Assembly: GCA_029263395.1 (NCBI GenBank) | Contig: JAJCXO010000263.1 | Coordinates: 62,001 to 126,000, forward strand | Direction of reading: 5' to 3' | Length of the DNA stretch: 64,000 bases | Source of the DNA: Acidobacteriota bacterium | Lineage (GTDB): Bacteria; Acidobacteriota; Thermoanaerobaculia; Multivoradales; J023 | In this document: piece by piece, positions 44,841 to 53,814 of the stretch | Layout: every line of letters starts with the position of its first letter | How positions within the stretch are numbered: position 1 is the first letter of the stretch | Translations under genes and position numbers: made by a program | Notes under the pieces: generated by a model | Databases searched by the model: none | What the model saw: the letters and a program-made list of their open reading frames with translations, nothing else | What the model was told of the DNA's origin: nothing

Positions 44841-46019
44841 TCAGGCAGTCCCGGGTGAATGAGCGAGAGCACGAATTTCATCAATCCGGCTCTCGGCGTC
44901 CCGCTCGCCCACTTCGATCAGACGTTTCATGTAGTCACCCTGGAACATCAGCAGACTCAGCGAGTCGGGGCTGTCAGTTTCACGGGTGCCGAGATTTCGG
45001 GTGAGGAATCGGAAGCTTTTGGGTAGCCTTGGCTCGTATTGAGCCGACAGTCGTCCGAGATCCTCTGATGGGCGCATCATCAGGATATCGACCGGTTTCA
45101 TGCCTTCCCGGTCTTCTGGCGGCAGCTTTCTGAGCAGCCGGTTCAAACGCTCTAGACGCTCTACGTCTTGATCCAGGACGTCGAGAAAAATCGCATTCAA
45201 GAGGTTGCCGGCAATTTTTGCTGGCGGCGGGTAAAACTTGGAGGTCGCTTGGTCGGCTTCTTTCTGCGATCGCGGATACTGGTTCGAGACTGCCAGAATA
45301 CGATTTGCGCCGAGATGCAACGCGGGGGACAAGGGGGCCGCCATACGGATGCCACCGTCTCCGAACCACTCACCCTCAAGTTGAACCGCTGGGAACATGA
45401 ACGGCAGCGCGGCGGACGCCATCACGTGCTCGACCGTCAACTCGGTCTCGAGGCTGCGGCGCGCTGGCCGTTCCCAGGTTTCGATGTCCCGCCCTTGAAT
45501 CCAGCTGAGGGTTTGTCCGGTGGCGTATTTGACGGTCATCAGGCCGACTGCATCAAGCTTGCCGTCCGCGATATTGCTGGCGATGTTCGGGATGTTGTTG
45601 GTGGTGCCGAGCTCGCGCCGCAGCAGTTGACGCAGCGGTTCTGTATCCAACAGCCCGAGCGTTCTGGAACTCAAGGTGCCTATTCCAAAACCCAACCGAG
45701 ACGTCCAACGGAATGCGCTTCGTGCCAGCGACCAGAAGTCCACCCGGAACACGTCGCTGAATTCGAGTTTGCCCCACAGACGACAGAGATCTTCGGCGGC
45801 CTCGGTTGGCGACCCTGGATGTGCCGCCAAGTAGATGGCGTTGATCGCTCCGGCGGAGGTGCCGGTAATGATCGGGAATCGTAAATCGGGTAGATGCCGT
45901 GCGATCCCTCGTAGGACGCCGACTTGGTAGGCGCCGCGAGCGCCACCACCGGTCAAAACGATTCCCAACCCGGGAGCTACCGGCTCAGACGTCGTGTTGT
46001 CGCTTTGTTGTGTTGGCAT
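44841..46019 (-). CDS. Patatin-like phospholipase
   Basis: 392 residues. Patatin motifs: oxyanion loop GGGARGAYQVGVL, nucleophile elbow GTSAGAINAIYLA (Ser), and the DGGIRMAAPLSPALHLGA segment with the catalytic Asp. No signal peptide is seen. Bacterial proteins of this group release fatty acids from membrane phospholipids or related esters. It is divergent from the TlpA-like lipoprotein gene with only ~75 bp between the starts. The substrate is unknown. Confidence 0.9.
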   Translation of the reverse strand: MPTQQSDNTTSEPVAPGLGIVLTGGGARGAYQVGVLRGIARHLPDLRFPIITGTSAGAINAIYLAAHPGSPTEAAEDLCRLWGKLEFSDVFRVDFWSLARSAFRWTSRLGFGIGTLSSRTLGLLDTEPLRQLLRRELGTTNNIPNIASNIADGKLDAVGLMTVKYATGQTLSWIQGRDIETWERPARRSLETELTVEHVMASAALPFMFPAVQLEGEWFGDGGIRMAAPLSPALHLGANRILAVSNQYPRSQKEADQATSKFYPPPAKIAGNLLNAIFLDVLDQDVERLERLNRLLRKLPPEDREGMKPVDILMMRPSEDLGRLSAQYEPRLPKSFRFLTRNLGTRETDSPDSLSLLMFQGDYMKRLIEVGERDAESRIDEIRALAHSPGTA

Positions 46020-46094
46020 CGTGTGTTGGATCGGCTGGATGTTCGAGGAGACTTTCGCGACCCTGAGCTCGGGAGATGTGGATAGAATCGGCTT

Positions 46095-47414
46095 ATGACT
46101 AGCAACGCATGGAACAGCAACGCATGGCAGACCGGAATTCTGATTCTAGCTGCCACATTCGTCGTAGCCTGCGGCGCCGACCCAGAGGATACCGCGTCGA
46201 GCACCCCGCAAGAGCAATCTCTCGAAGGGGTTTGGCGGGCGGTGCTTGCTTCGCCCGGCGGGGATCTGCCGTTCACTCTGCATATCGAGGATCAAAATGG
46301 TGAGCTCAACGCAGTGGCTCGCAATGGTTCCGAGGAGGTGCCCTTCAGCTCGGTCGAGCGAAACGCTGCAAGTGTGACGCTCCACTTTGACTGGTACGAC
46401 TCGGAGATCACCGCAGATTTAGCGACGGACGGTGAATCGATGCGGGGTACGTGGCGGAAGACAGTGCCTGACGGGGATTCATCATTGCCGTTCCACGCCG
46501 TGCGCGGCGACGAGCGTCGATTTCTGCCGAGCGAGCGTGCCGATGCCGAGGGCACCGACGCTGAGGTCGCCAGCGAACTCTCGATCGCTGGCAACTGGGC
46601 CGCGGAGTTCACCGATGAAGACGGCAGCGAAGTGGCCCGCGCCGAATTTGTGCAGCAAGGTGATGCCGTCACCGGCACCTTCTTGACCCCGACCGGGGAC
46701 TACCGTTTCTTGGCCGGTTCGTTCGAAAACGGATGGTTGCGTCTCTCGACCTTCGACGGTGCCCATGCCTTCCTGTTCCAAGCACAAACGGCAGAAGACG
46801 GCACCTTGCACGGCGATTTCTGGTCTCGGGACACCTACCATGCCACTTGGACGGCGCGCCGAGCCGAGGGTGATGAACAAGTCCTGCCAGATGCCTGGAA
46901 AGAGGTTGAGCTCACCAACGCCGAAGGCAAGCTCGCTTTTGAGTTCCCGGATCTGGATGGCAATCTTCTGTCACTCGCGGATCCGCGGTTCGCGGGCAAC
47001 GTTGTTCTCGTGAACATTTTTGGCTCGTGGTGCCCCAACTGTAATGACGAGGCGCCCTTGCTGGCCGAGTGGCATCGTCGATATCGCGACCAAGGACTCG
47101 AGATTGTGGGTCTTGCCTATGAGTTTTCAGGAGATCCCGAGCGGGATCGATCGATGGTCCGGAAGTTTGGTCAACGTTACGGTATCGAATACCCGTTGCT
47201 GCTGGCCGGCGTCAGTGACAAGGCCGCCGCCGGGGCCACGCTGCCCGATTTGACCGCAATCTTGTCGTACCCGACGACCGTTTTCATCGGGCGGGATGGC
47301 AAAGTTCGGCGGATCCATAGTGGATTCAGCGGACCCGGCACCGGTGACCACTTCACCGAACTGGTTGCCGAGCTCGAATCAACGATCGAGGGTTTGCTCG
47401 GCGAAACGATCTGA
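46095..47414 (+). CDS. TlpA-like thioredoxin-family lipoprotein
   Basis: 439 residues. The N-terminus has a lipoprotein signal (ILILAATFVVACGADP, lipobox VVAC), so it should be anchored in the envelope. The middle ~250 residues are beta-rich (repeat-like blocks on either side of SIAGNWAAEF) with no clear homology. Residues ~300-430 form a TlpA/redoxin domain with active site SWCPNCNDEAPLL and the cis-Pro region SYPTTVFIGRDG. It probably reduces or exchanges disulphides outside the cytoplasm. Its 3' end overlaps the convergent membrane-protein gene by about 62 bp. Confidence 0.85.
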   Translation: MTSNAWNSNAWQTGILILAATFVVACGADPEDTASSTPQEQSLEGVWRAVLASPGGDLPFTLHIEDQNGELNAVARNGSEEVPFSSVERNAASVTLHFDWYDSEITADLATDGESMRGTWRKTVPDGDSSLPFHAVRGDERRFLPSERADAEGTDAEVASELSIAGNWAAEFTDEDGSEVARAEFVQQGDAVTGTFLTPTGDYRFLAGSFENGWLRLSTFDGAHAFLFQAQTAEDGTLHGDFWSRDTYHATWTARRAEGDEQVLPDAWKEVELTNAEGKLAFEFPDLDGNLLSLADPRFAGNVVLVNIFGSWCPNCNDEAPLLAEWHRRYRDQGLEIVGLAYEFSGDPERDRSMVRKFGQRYGIEYPLLLAGVSDKAAAGATLPDLTAILSYPTTVFIGRDGKVRRIHSGFSGPGTGDHFTELVAELESTIEGLLGETI

Positions 47415-48612
47415 ACGTGCCAGTACTCGCTAGCAGACAGAGGATGGGGTACAGCGGGGCTGCAAACCGGATGTTGCCATCGGAGACCACCGCGTGGACG
47501 ATGGCAAACGCGACCAGACTCCACCCCAGCAAGCCGAGCTTCCTGCGGATCAGCAGCCCGAGAAAGCCGAACAGCGCGAGCGGATAGACCACGTAATACT
47601 GAGCATAGAGGACTCGGTAGACCTTCGAGATCAACGGCGAGCCTTCGGGTCCGCTGAACGTCACTTGACGCAGCAGGCCAACCTCCCACGCCGGCTCGAG
47701 AGAAAAAAGACCGAGTGCCCGTCGCAGATAAATGCCGACAGCAGCGATCGGATCGCTGCGTATCTCCTGGCGGATTTCGACCCGCAGCAAACGATCGACC
47801 GCAACCTCGCCCAAGCCTTGCGACCGTGCCTGAGTCACCAATGGCTGGCGATCGATGCCAAACGAGGCGGTGTTGTGCGAGCCGAAGTTGGTCGACAGCA
47901 GCACTCGATCTCCCAGAACCTGAGCGTTGCGCGCCGACCACAAACTCAGCCCGGCCAACAGCGGCAAGATGAGAGCAACGGCGAGGACCAGACGTCGGCG
48001 ACCCGAGGTGGAGGTGGCGGTGTGGTAGAGCGCTGGCACCAACGCGACAATTGCAATCGGGCGCACAAAAACCGAGGCCGCAAGCAGGACGCCAAAGCTC
48101 ACAGCCAACCCGACCGACGCCGCCGGGCGTCGATTCGTATGATCCATGAGTAGGCCGGCAGCCATCAAGGCGGTGAATAGGAGCGTAAACAGCGATTCGG
48201 TCATCAGGTTCGGAGTCCACAACACATGGAAGCCGAAAAGCGCTTGGGCCATCAAAGCGACTCGCCGGCTGAACAGGTGTTGACCCAGCCACACGATCAG
48301 CAGCAGGGTGGCGAGCTCGAAGACGACATTGGCGAGATAGGCCCACATCGGTTCCCAGCCCAGCACCGTATACAAGGTAGCCAGGAAGACCGGATAACCC
48401 GGCATGCGGAATGCCCGCAACGGCATCCCCTGGTACTCGGCAGCTTCCCCTTCGTAGACCTGCAGATAACCTTGGCCGTGGGCCAGGTTGTGGGCTAGCA
48501 CGTGGTAGTCCCGCGTATCGCTGAACGGCACCCAAGTGGCATATTGGACGATCACCAGTCGCAGAGCCAGGGACAAGCCGAGGATCAGCAGCTCTGGCTT
48601 GTCGAATTTCAT
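47353..48612 (-). CDS. Polytopic membrane protein, ArnT/PMT-like glycosyltransferase family
   Basis: About 419 residues from the ATG at 48612 (48627 is also possible). Many hydrophobic segments (LILGLSLALRLVIVQYATWV, LAVSFGVLLAASVFVRPIAI, YPLALFGFLGLLI) with the loop motif WVPFSDTRDYHVLAHNLAHG carrying Asp residues after the first helix, as in GT39/GT83 enzymes that transfer sugars from polyprenyl phosphate. The MESLFTLLF and RPIAIVALVPAL blocks fit this class. The family is ArnT- or PMT-like; donor and target are unknown. Its 3' end overlaps the TlpA-like gene. Confidence 0.7.
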   Translation of the reverse strand: MKFDKPELLILGLSLALRLVIVQYATWVPFSDTRDYHVLAHNLAHGQGYLQVYEGEAAEYQGMPLRAFRMPGYPVFLATLYTVLGWEPMWAYLANVVFELATLLLIVWLGQHLFSRRVALMAQALFGFHVLWTPNLMTESLFTLLFTALMAAGLLMDHTNRRPAASVGLAVSFGVLLAASVFVRPIAIVALVPALYHTATSTSGRRRLVLAVALILPLLAGLSLWSARNAQVLGDRVLLSTNFGSHNTASFGIDRQPLVTQARSQGLGEVAVDRLLRVEIRQEIRSDPIAAVGIYLRRALGLFSLEPAWEVGLLRQVTFSGPEGSPLISKVYRVLYAQYYVVYPLALFGFLGLLIRRKLGLLGWSLVAFAIVHAVVSDGNIRFAAPLYPILCLLASTGTFRSFRRANPRSLIRARQPVR

Positions 48613-48968
48613 GCCGAGTCTCAGCATTCCGCCCAGCTTTGGCGTTTTCGGCTCAGAGAGGGAGGGTTCGAGGAGCGAGCACGCAGCGAGCGTGTTTGAG
48701 CTGCGATGCTCATGGAATTTCGGTTCAGGGGGCTTAATAACGACTTGAGCGTTTCGCACCCGGTCCGGCGAGTTCGGAGCTGCTGCGCAGCCCTCGAGCC
48801 TGACCGAACTCTCGATGCGTTCGTGGATGGGACCTAAGCTAAGCTCCAGCGCAGCAACGATACCGCAGTATAGGTTACGGCAAGTAGAATGGTGAGGCGG
48901 TTCAGTGTCCGCCCCCAAACCCCAAACACGATATTTCATAGACACGATAATCTTTCGGAGACACGATC
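48613..48968. other. Divergent intergenic region
   Basis: About 355 bp between the membrane protein gene and the thiolase. It stays open in the frame of the membrane protein up to 48945 but that extension has no recognisable domain and is rich in Pro, Ser and Glu. A GGAG ribosome-binding site precedes the thiolase start. No clear promoter consensus is seen. Confidence 0.35.
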
Positions 48969-50207
48969 ATGCACGAAGCCTGGATCATCGACGCCGTCCG
49001 TACTCCTCGCGGACGCGGTAAGAAGGACAAAGGTGCGCTCTCGGGTATCCACCCGCAAGAGCTCCTCGCGCAGACCTTGAACCAACTGGCCGATCGCACC
49101 GGCATCAACAAAGGCGACGTGGAAGATGTAGTCGTCGGTTGTGTCAGCCAAGCGGAAGAACAGGGAGCGAACATCGCCCGCAATAGTGTGCTGGCGGCCG
49201 GCTGGCCACAAGAAGTGACCGGCGTGACGCTCAATCGCTTCTGTGGTTCGGGTTGCCAGGCGATCAACTTCGCGGCGACCGGCGTGATGAGTGGTCAACA
49301 AGACTTGACGGTCGGTGGTGGCGTCGAGAGCATGTCGCGAGTGCCGATGGGTACCGACCGCGGCGGCATGGACGGAGACAATCTCCATCTGAGAGACAAG
49401 GTTTTCCAAGTGCCGCAGGGGATCAGCGCCGACCTCATTGCCACCCTCGAAGGATTCACCCGGGACGATGTTGATCGTTATGCTGCCGAATCCCAACGGC
49501 GGGCCGGCGAAGCCGTGGCCCAGGGCTATTTCGCCAAGAGCCTCTTCCCGGTGAAGGATCCGTCGACCGGTGACGTGGTCCTAGAGAAAGATGAACATCC
49601 GCGTCCTGGCACCACTGTCGAGTCCCTCGGGCAACTCGATGCAGTGTTCGTCAAGATGGGTGCGATGGTGCCCAATGGCAACGGTATGACGCTCGATCAA
49701 ATCGCCCTCGAGCGGTATCCCGAAGCGGGAAACCACATCCAACATGTACACACCGCCGGCAACTCTTCGGGTATCGTCGACGGTGCGGCGGCAGTCCTCG
49801 TGGCCTCGGATACCTACGCCAAAGCGCACGGCCTGACACCACGGGCGCGCATCCGTTCGATGGCGACCGCCGGCGCCGAGCCGTTGATCATGTTGACCGC
49901 CCCCACCCCGGCCTCCCAGCGAGCGCTCGAGAAAGCGGGGATGGACGCTGCCGACATCGATCTCTGGGAGATCAACGAGGCGTTTGCCGCAATCCCGTTG
50001 CAGACGATGCGCAATCTGGGCATTGATCCCGAGCGAGTCAACGTCAACGGCGGCGCCATCGCCCTGGGGCATCCCCTCGGCGCGACCGGTGCGGCATTGA
50101 TGGGGACCTTGGTCGACGAGCTCGAACGGCGCGATCTCAACACCGGCCTGGTGACCCTGTGCATCGGCGGCGGCATGGGTATCGCCACCATCATCGAGCG
50201 GATCTAG
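48969..50207 (+). CDS. Acetyl-CoA C-acyltransferase (thiolase)
   Basis: 412 residues. Thiolase motifs: [19 protein letters not shown], nucleophile Cys in [31 protein letters not shown] with the catalytic His, and the last Cys in CIGGGMG. The N-terminal insert RGKKDKGAL is typical of degradative 3-ketoacyl-CoA thiolases (FadA/FadI-type), in contrast to the AtoB-like gene at 21060. It should cleave 3-ketoacyl-CoA in beta-oxidation. No matching hydratase/dehydrogenase is next to it. A hairpin follows at 50222. Confidence 0.92.
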   Translation: MHEAWIIDAVRTPRGRGKKDKGALSGIHPQELLAQTLNQLADRTGINKGDVEDVVVGCVSQAEEQGANIARNSVLAAGWPQEVTGVTLNRFCGSGCQAINFAATGVMSGQQDLTVGGGVESMSRVPMGTDRGGMDGDNLHLRDKVFQVPQGISADLIATLEGFTRDDVDRYAAESQRRAGEAVAQGYFAKSLFPVKDPSTGDVVLEKDEHPRPGTTVESLGQLDAVFVKMGAMVPNGNGMTLDQIALERYPEAGNHIQHVHTAGNSSGIVDGAAAVLVASDTYAKAHGLTPRARIRSMATAGAEPLIMLTAPTPASQRALEKAGMDAADIDLWEINEAFAAIPLQTMRNLGIDPERVNVNGGAIALGHPLGATGAALMGTLVDELERRDLNTGLVTLCIGGGMGIATIIERI

Positions 50208-50221
50208 AGTCGCCCACGGCA

Positions 50222-50245
50222 CCGCCCGAGCGCATGCTTGGGCGG
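50222..50245 (+). terminator. Terminator-like hairpin
   Basis: CCGCCCGAGC-GCAT-GCTTGGGCGG forms a 10-bp stem with one G-T pair, 15 bp after the thiolase stop. The T-run is short. Confidence 0.5.
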
Positions 50246-50366
50246 CTCCTAGTTCGTTCGTTGGTCGTCTTTTTCCTATGATTGGTTTCGAATCCGAGGT
50301 TTGGTGTGTCTCATAGATGTGAAACATCTGCACCGAACCTGTCGAAGCGTAGTAGGAGGACCGACG

Positions 50367-50918
50367 GTGGAGCCGACGAACGAGCGGCATCTTCTCGAAG
50401 CTCTGGCCTCGGGAGACCGGCGAGCGGCCGAGCGACTGGTCGACGAGACCTATCGTCAGGTGTTTGCCTCGCTCGTACGATTGACCGGTGGCGACACCGA
50501 AGCTGCCGCTGATCTGACCCAAGAGACCTACCGCAAGGCGTGGAAGTCGTTGCCGAGCTTCAGGCGGCGGTCGCAACTCACAACTTGGCTCTATCGGATC
50601 GCTTACAACACCTTCCTCAACTCGATTCGACGGCCGGTGCTGCTGCAGCCGATCGACGAGCAACAAGCGGTAGCGATCGAAGATCCTGATCCTGATCAGG
50701 CAGCAAAGCTCCAGCAGCGAGACGTGGCGGAACGATTGCGGCGGGCGGTCATCGGCCTGCCCGAGCCGCTGCGCTTCACCATCTCTGCCCGGTTCTGGGG
50801 AGAGTTGGCGGTCGAGGAAATTGCTCGCCAAGAGCAGGTGACGGGCGCCGCGATCCGCAAACGACTGAAGTTGGCCACGAGTCGCCTGCGTGAGGCGCTC
50901 GGGGAGGACGCGATATGA
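50367..50918 (+). CDS. ECF RNA polymerase sigma factor
   Basis: 183 residues from the GTG at 50367, 6 bp after AGGAGGA. Region 2: LVDETYRQVFASLVRLTGGD, DLTQETYRKAWKSLP and TWLYRIAYNTFLNSIRR. Region 4: RFTISARFWGELAVEEIARQ followed by AAIRKRLKLATSRLREAL. Unlike the sigma at 8059, region 4 is followed directly by a membrane-anchored partner that overlaps by 4 bp (ATGA), suggesting an anti-sigma. The regulon is unknown. Confidence 0.9.
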   Translation: MEPTNERHLLEALASGDRRAAERLVDETYRQVFASLVRLTGGDTEAAADLTQETYRKAWKSLPSFRRRSQLTTWLYRIAYNTFLNSIRRPVLLQPIDEQQAVAIEDPDPDQAAKLQQRDVAERLRRAVIGLPEPLRFTISARFWGELAVEEIARQEQVTGAAIRKRLKLATSRLREALGEDAI

Positions 50919-52228
50919 CACAGCCCACCGATCGTGAGGTCAAAAGCCTGTTGACGGAGGTTGAGATACCCGAGCCACCGGCGGATCTTGCGGCCCGCAT
51001 CAAAAGTGAAATTCCCGCCGATCTGTCCTCCGGTCGATTCGAAGGAACGGATCTCGAGGTATTCGACGCTCCTCGACGTAGTCCGTCGCGCGGGTGGCTG
51101 ATCGCCGCCAGCCTTGTTGTTGCGGTCGGTGGCGGCCTGATTGCCTTGCGTCAAATGGACCAATTCCAAACTCCCGCAGGGGCTTTGGAGTCTGGAGTTG
51201 TCGCGTCTGAAGCTGCCGCGTCTGATGCGGTCGCACCGGAATCCGTGCAGTACCGGTCTCCTGTCGATCAAAGTTTGGATGACGCCGAGCTCGAGACGGT
51301 TCTGGTCGAGGAAATACAGCTAAACGAGCCACTGGAGACAAGATCGTCGATGGAGGCAAAACCGGACGATTCGAGGCTGCAGGAAAAATCGACACCAGGC
51401 CCCGATGTGACGTCGGCCGACAAAGTTGTCGTCGACGAGGTTACGGCCGGCCAAGCTGAGCTCGACGAGGTTTCAGCTGATCGAGATAGGTCTGATCGAA
51501 CTCGGGTTGATCAAAAGACCGTGGCAAGCCAAGATCTGCCCTCTCCGGCTACGCGAAAGGTCGAACGCTCGGAGCCCGCGCCGTCCCGTGGCCCGCAGCC
51601 CAAGCTCGAGACCCCGAGTGAACAGCCCCAGCCCGAAGCGCCTGGCGAGCAACAAACCCGCGCCAGGCAACGGGCCGACTCGACAGGTGCGTTCGAAAAG
51701 CGGCAGGCCGCTCAGCCTCCCCAGGCGCCGGCGACTGTTGAATCAACTGCGGTAGCGGCCCCTGCTCCGGTACGCGAATCGGCTAGATTGGAAGATGGCG
51801 CGGCGGATCGATCCTTCGCAGGTGCTCGAGCCGGTTCCGCCCTGGCCGGTTCTGCCCTGGCCGATTCTGCCCTGGCCGGTTCCGTCCTAGCCGGCTCCTA
51901 TCAACAGGTTCGCAGTGCCCTGAGTGAGGGGCGGTGGCCTGCGCCCGAGGCTATTCGGCGGGCGGAGATCGTCCTCGGCTTTGGCTTTGGTGGGCCTGAA
52001 GCGGAAAGTAAACAGGAATCAGCCTCCCCCGCCGACCGGTTCACCATCCTGGTCGACGAACTGGTCGAGATTCTCGAGCGACGCCAGGCCACGGAATCTG
52101 AGCTCGAACACCTGCTGCGCCGGTCGCGGGCGCTCGCCACTGAGCTCGACGGTCAGCCCGCAGTCGAGGAACTGGTGGTGTGGATCGAGCAAATTGGGGC
52201 GCTGGTCGAGTCTGCCGAGGAACGTTAA
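50915..52228 (+). CDS. Probable membrane-anchored anti-sigma factor with low-complexity region
   Basis: 437 residues. The cytoplasmic N-terminus (~55 residues, LLTEVEIPEPPADLAARI) precedes a single membrane helix (GWLIAASLVVAVGGGLIAL); a long acidic/Ala-Ser-Pro-Gln extracytoplasmic region follows. It contains imperfect repeats such as VDEVTAGQAELDEVSADRD and LAGSALADSALAGS. No HxxxCxxC zinc motif is seen, so it is not a ZAS protein. The 4-bp overlap with the ECF gene and single-pass topology make an anti-sigma role likely but unproven. Confidence 0.65.
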   Translation: MTQPTDREVKSLLTEVEIPEPPADLAARIKSEIPADLSSGRFEGTDLEVFDAPRRSPSRGWLIAASLVVAVGGGLIALRQMDQFQTPAGALESGVVASEAAASDAVAPESVQYRSPVDQSLDDAELETVLVEEIQLNEPLETRSSMEAKPDDSRLQEKSTPGPDVTSADKVVVDEVTAGQAELDEVSADRDRSDRTRVDQKTVASQDLPSPATRKVERSEPAPSRGPQPKLETPSEQPQPEAPGEQQTRARQRADSTGAFEKRQAAQPPQAPATVESTAVAAPAPVRESARLEDGAADRSFAGARAGSALAGSALADSALAGSVLAGSYQQVRSALSEGRWPAPEAIRRAEIVLGFGFGGPEAESKQESASPADRFTILVDELVEILERRQATESELEHLLRRSRALATELDGQPAVEELVVWIEQIGALVESAEER

Positions 52229-52270
52229 CATCGCGCCGACGTTCACCGTTCCAAACTCTCGGAGGCTGCT

Positions 52271-53302
52271 GTGACCGACTCTCCCTTTCCCGTCGAGCTG
52301 ATCCGCTCGGCTCCCAAAGCCGAGTTGCACGTCCATCTCGAAGGCAGTGTCGGCGCCGAGACTCTGCTCGCGTTGGCCGCAGCGCATGGTGTGGAACCGC
52401 CAGCGCAGACGGTGGAAGGCATCCACAACTGGTACAGCTTTCGTGACTTTCCAGACTTTCTCGAACGTTATTTTTTTGTTTGCCGTTTGCTGAAGCGCAA
52501 AGAAGACTTCCAGCGCATCGCCTACGACTACCTGCGGACCGCCCATCGTCAAGGTGCCGTACATGTCGAATTTCACATCTCGTCGAGTTACCACACCCAG
52601 GAAGTGGGTCTCGATTGGTCGGTGGTGTTGGAAGGCGCGGTTGCGGGGTGTGAGCAGGCCGAGAAAGCGTGTGGCATCTCCTCACTGCTGATCCCGGATC
52701 TTTCGCCCCACCTGGGGTCGGCGTCGGCCCATGCGACCCTCGATGTCGTCTTGGCTCAACTCCACCCACGGGTGGTGGCGTTGGGTATGGGAGGGCCTTC
52801 GGACCGCTGGTGGGATGAAGATTTTGCGTCCGCGTTCGACCGCGCTCGCGCCGCCGGCTTGCGGACCGTCTGTCATGCCGGCGAACATGGGCCCGCCAAG
52901 GAAGTTCGACATGCGATCGAGAACTTTGGCGCCGAGCGTATCCAGCACGGCATTGCAGCCATGGACGATCCAGCGGTGGTGGATCTTTTGCTCGCCCGAG
53001 CGATCCCTTGTGATGTCTGCCCAGCGAGCAACTTCGCCCTCAAAGCCGTCGACGATCTCGCGTCGCATCCGCTGCCGCAGATGGTCGAGGCCGGCTTGAC
53101 GGTCACCCTCGGCAGCGACGACCCTCCCCTCTTCCACACCGATCTGCTGAACGAATACCGCATCGCCTGGGAACATGGGCAGCTCCGCGAACCGGTCCTG
53201 CTCAAAATGGCCGAACACTCGATCACCGAAAGCTTCGCCACCCCTGAGGCCAAAAAGCGTTGGTTGGCTGTGGACTTCACACAGCCGAATTGGGAAATCT
53301 AA
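52271..53302 (+). CDS. Adenosine deaminase family protein
   Basis: 343 residues from a GTG at 52271 with GGAGG upstream. All catalytic motifs are present: PKAELHVHLEGS (metal His pair), CHAGEHG with the general-acid Glu, RIQHGI, and LGSDDPPLFHT with the two Asp. It deaminates adenosine or, in some members, adenine or other purines; the substrate cannot be separated by sight. The last dozen residues are encoded within the first unit of a 42-bp tandem repeat, so the C-terminus may have been extended or replaced by the repeat. Confidence 0.9.
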   Translation: MTDSPFPVELIRSAPKAELHVHLEGSVGAETLLALAAAHGVEPPAQTVEGIHNWYSFRDFPDFLERYFFVCRLLKRKEDFQRIAYDYLRTAHRQGAVHVEFHISSSYHTQEVGLDWSVVLEGAVAGCEQAEKACGISSLLIPDLSPHLGSASAHATLDVVLAQLHPRVVALGMGGPSDRWWDEDFASAFDRARAAGLRTVCHAGEHGPAKEVRHAIENFGAERIQHGIAAMDDPAVVDLLLARAIPCDVCPASNFALKAVDDLASHPLPQMVEAGLTVTLGSDDPPLFHTDLLNEYRIAWEHGQLREPVLLKMAEHSITESFATPEAKKRWLAVDFTQPNWEI

Positions 53303-53580
53303 GCCGCCTGTGTGAACTTCACACGGCCGAATTGAAGGTTTCAGGTCGACCGTGTGGACTTCGCACACCCGAGTTGTGATTCGCAGAACGCCCGTGTGAA
53401 CTTCGCACACCCGAGTTGCGATTTGCAGAACGCCCGTGTGAACTTCGCAGACCCGAGTTGCGATTCGCAGAACGCCCGTGTGAACTTCACAGACCCTAGT
53501 TGCGATTCGCAGAACGCCCGTGTGAACTTCGCACACTCGAGTTGCGATTCGCAGAACGCCCGTGTGAAGTCCACACAGAC
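53268..53580. repeat. 42-bp tandem repeat array (about seven units)
   Basis: Units begin at 53268 (inside the deaminase gene), 53310, 53352, 53394, 53436, 53478, 53520 and a partial one at 53562. The best units read GTGTGAACTTCGCACACC then CGAGTTGCGATTCGCAGAACGCCC. Each begins with an inverted repeat (GTGTGAA-C-TTCACAC in early units). The period is divisible by three, so long frames stay open on both strands. The first two units are most diverged from the rest. There are no variable spacers, so it is not a CRISPR. The rest of the 512-bp gap 53303-53814 holds only the operator. Confidence 0.9.
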
Positions 53581-53618
53581 GATAAGGTCCAGGGTTTACG
53601 CGAAAAACGCCCGTTTAT

Positions 53619-53632
53619 TGACCGACCGGTCA
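53619..53632. promoter_or_regulatory. Palindromic TetR-type operator, second copy
   Basis: TGACCG-AC-CGGTCA is a perfect 6+2+6 palindrome, 183 bp before the gene at 53815. It shares the core ACCGACCGGT with the site at 35688, suggesting the same or a related TetR regulator acts on both. Confidence 0.5.
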
Positions 53633-53814
53633 GTTGATTAACGGAAAACCGGTCGAGGTCAACAAATTGTCGACGTCCCCTTCTACAGTCTTGCTCGTGG
53701 CCGAGAGCTCCCGAGCCGACGGTCACGACACCCGGCGCATGTGGCGCCAGGTGAAAATCAAACCCGCCTGGCGGTGTCTCGCTACACCATGCCGGGCAAA
53801 GAAGGAGGTGCCTT

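Noticed and set aside
48613..48945. N-terminal extension of the membrane protein
   Set aside because: Proline-, Ser- and Glu-rich, no domain; the first membrane helix follows the ATG at 48612.
53352..53580. Possible CRISPR array
   Set aside because: Units are contiguous without variable spacers, and no cas gene is nearby.
53354..53641. Long open frames across the 42-bp repeat on both strands (14-residue repeats)
   Set aside because: All arise because the period is divisible by three; none has a ribosome-binding site and the peptide repeats differ by frame. Treated as a DNA repeat, not genes.
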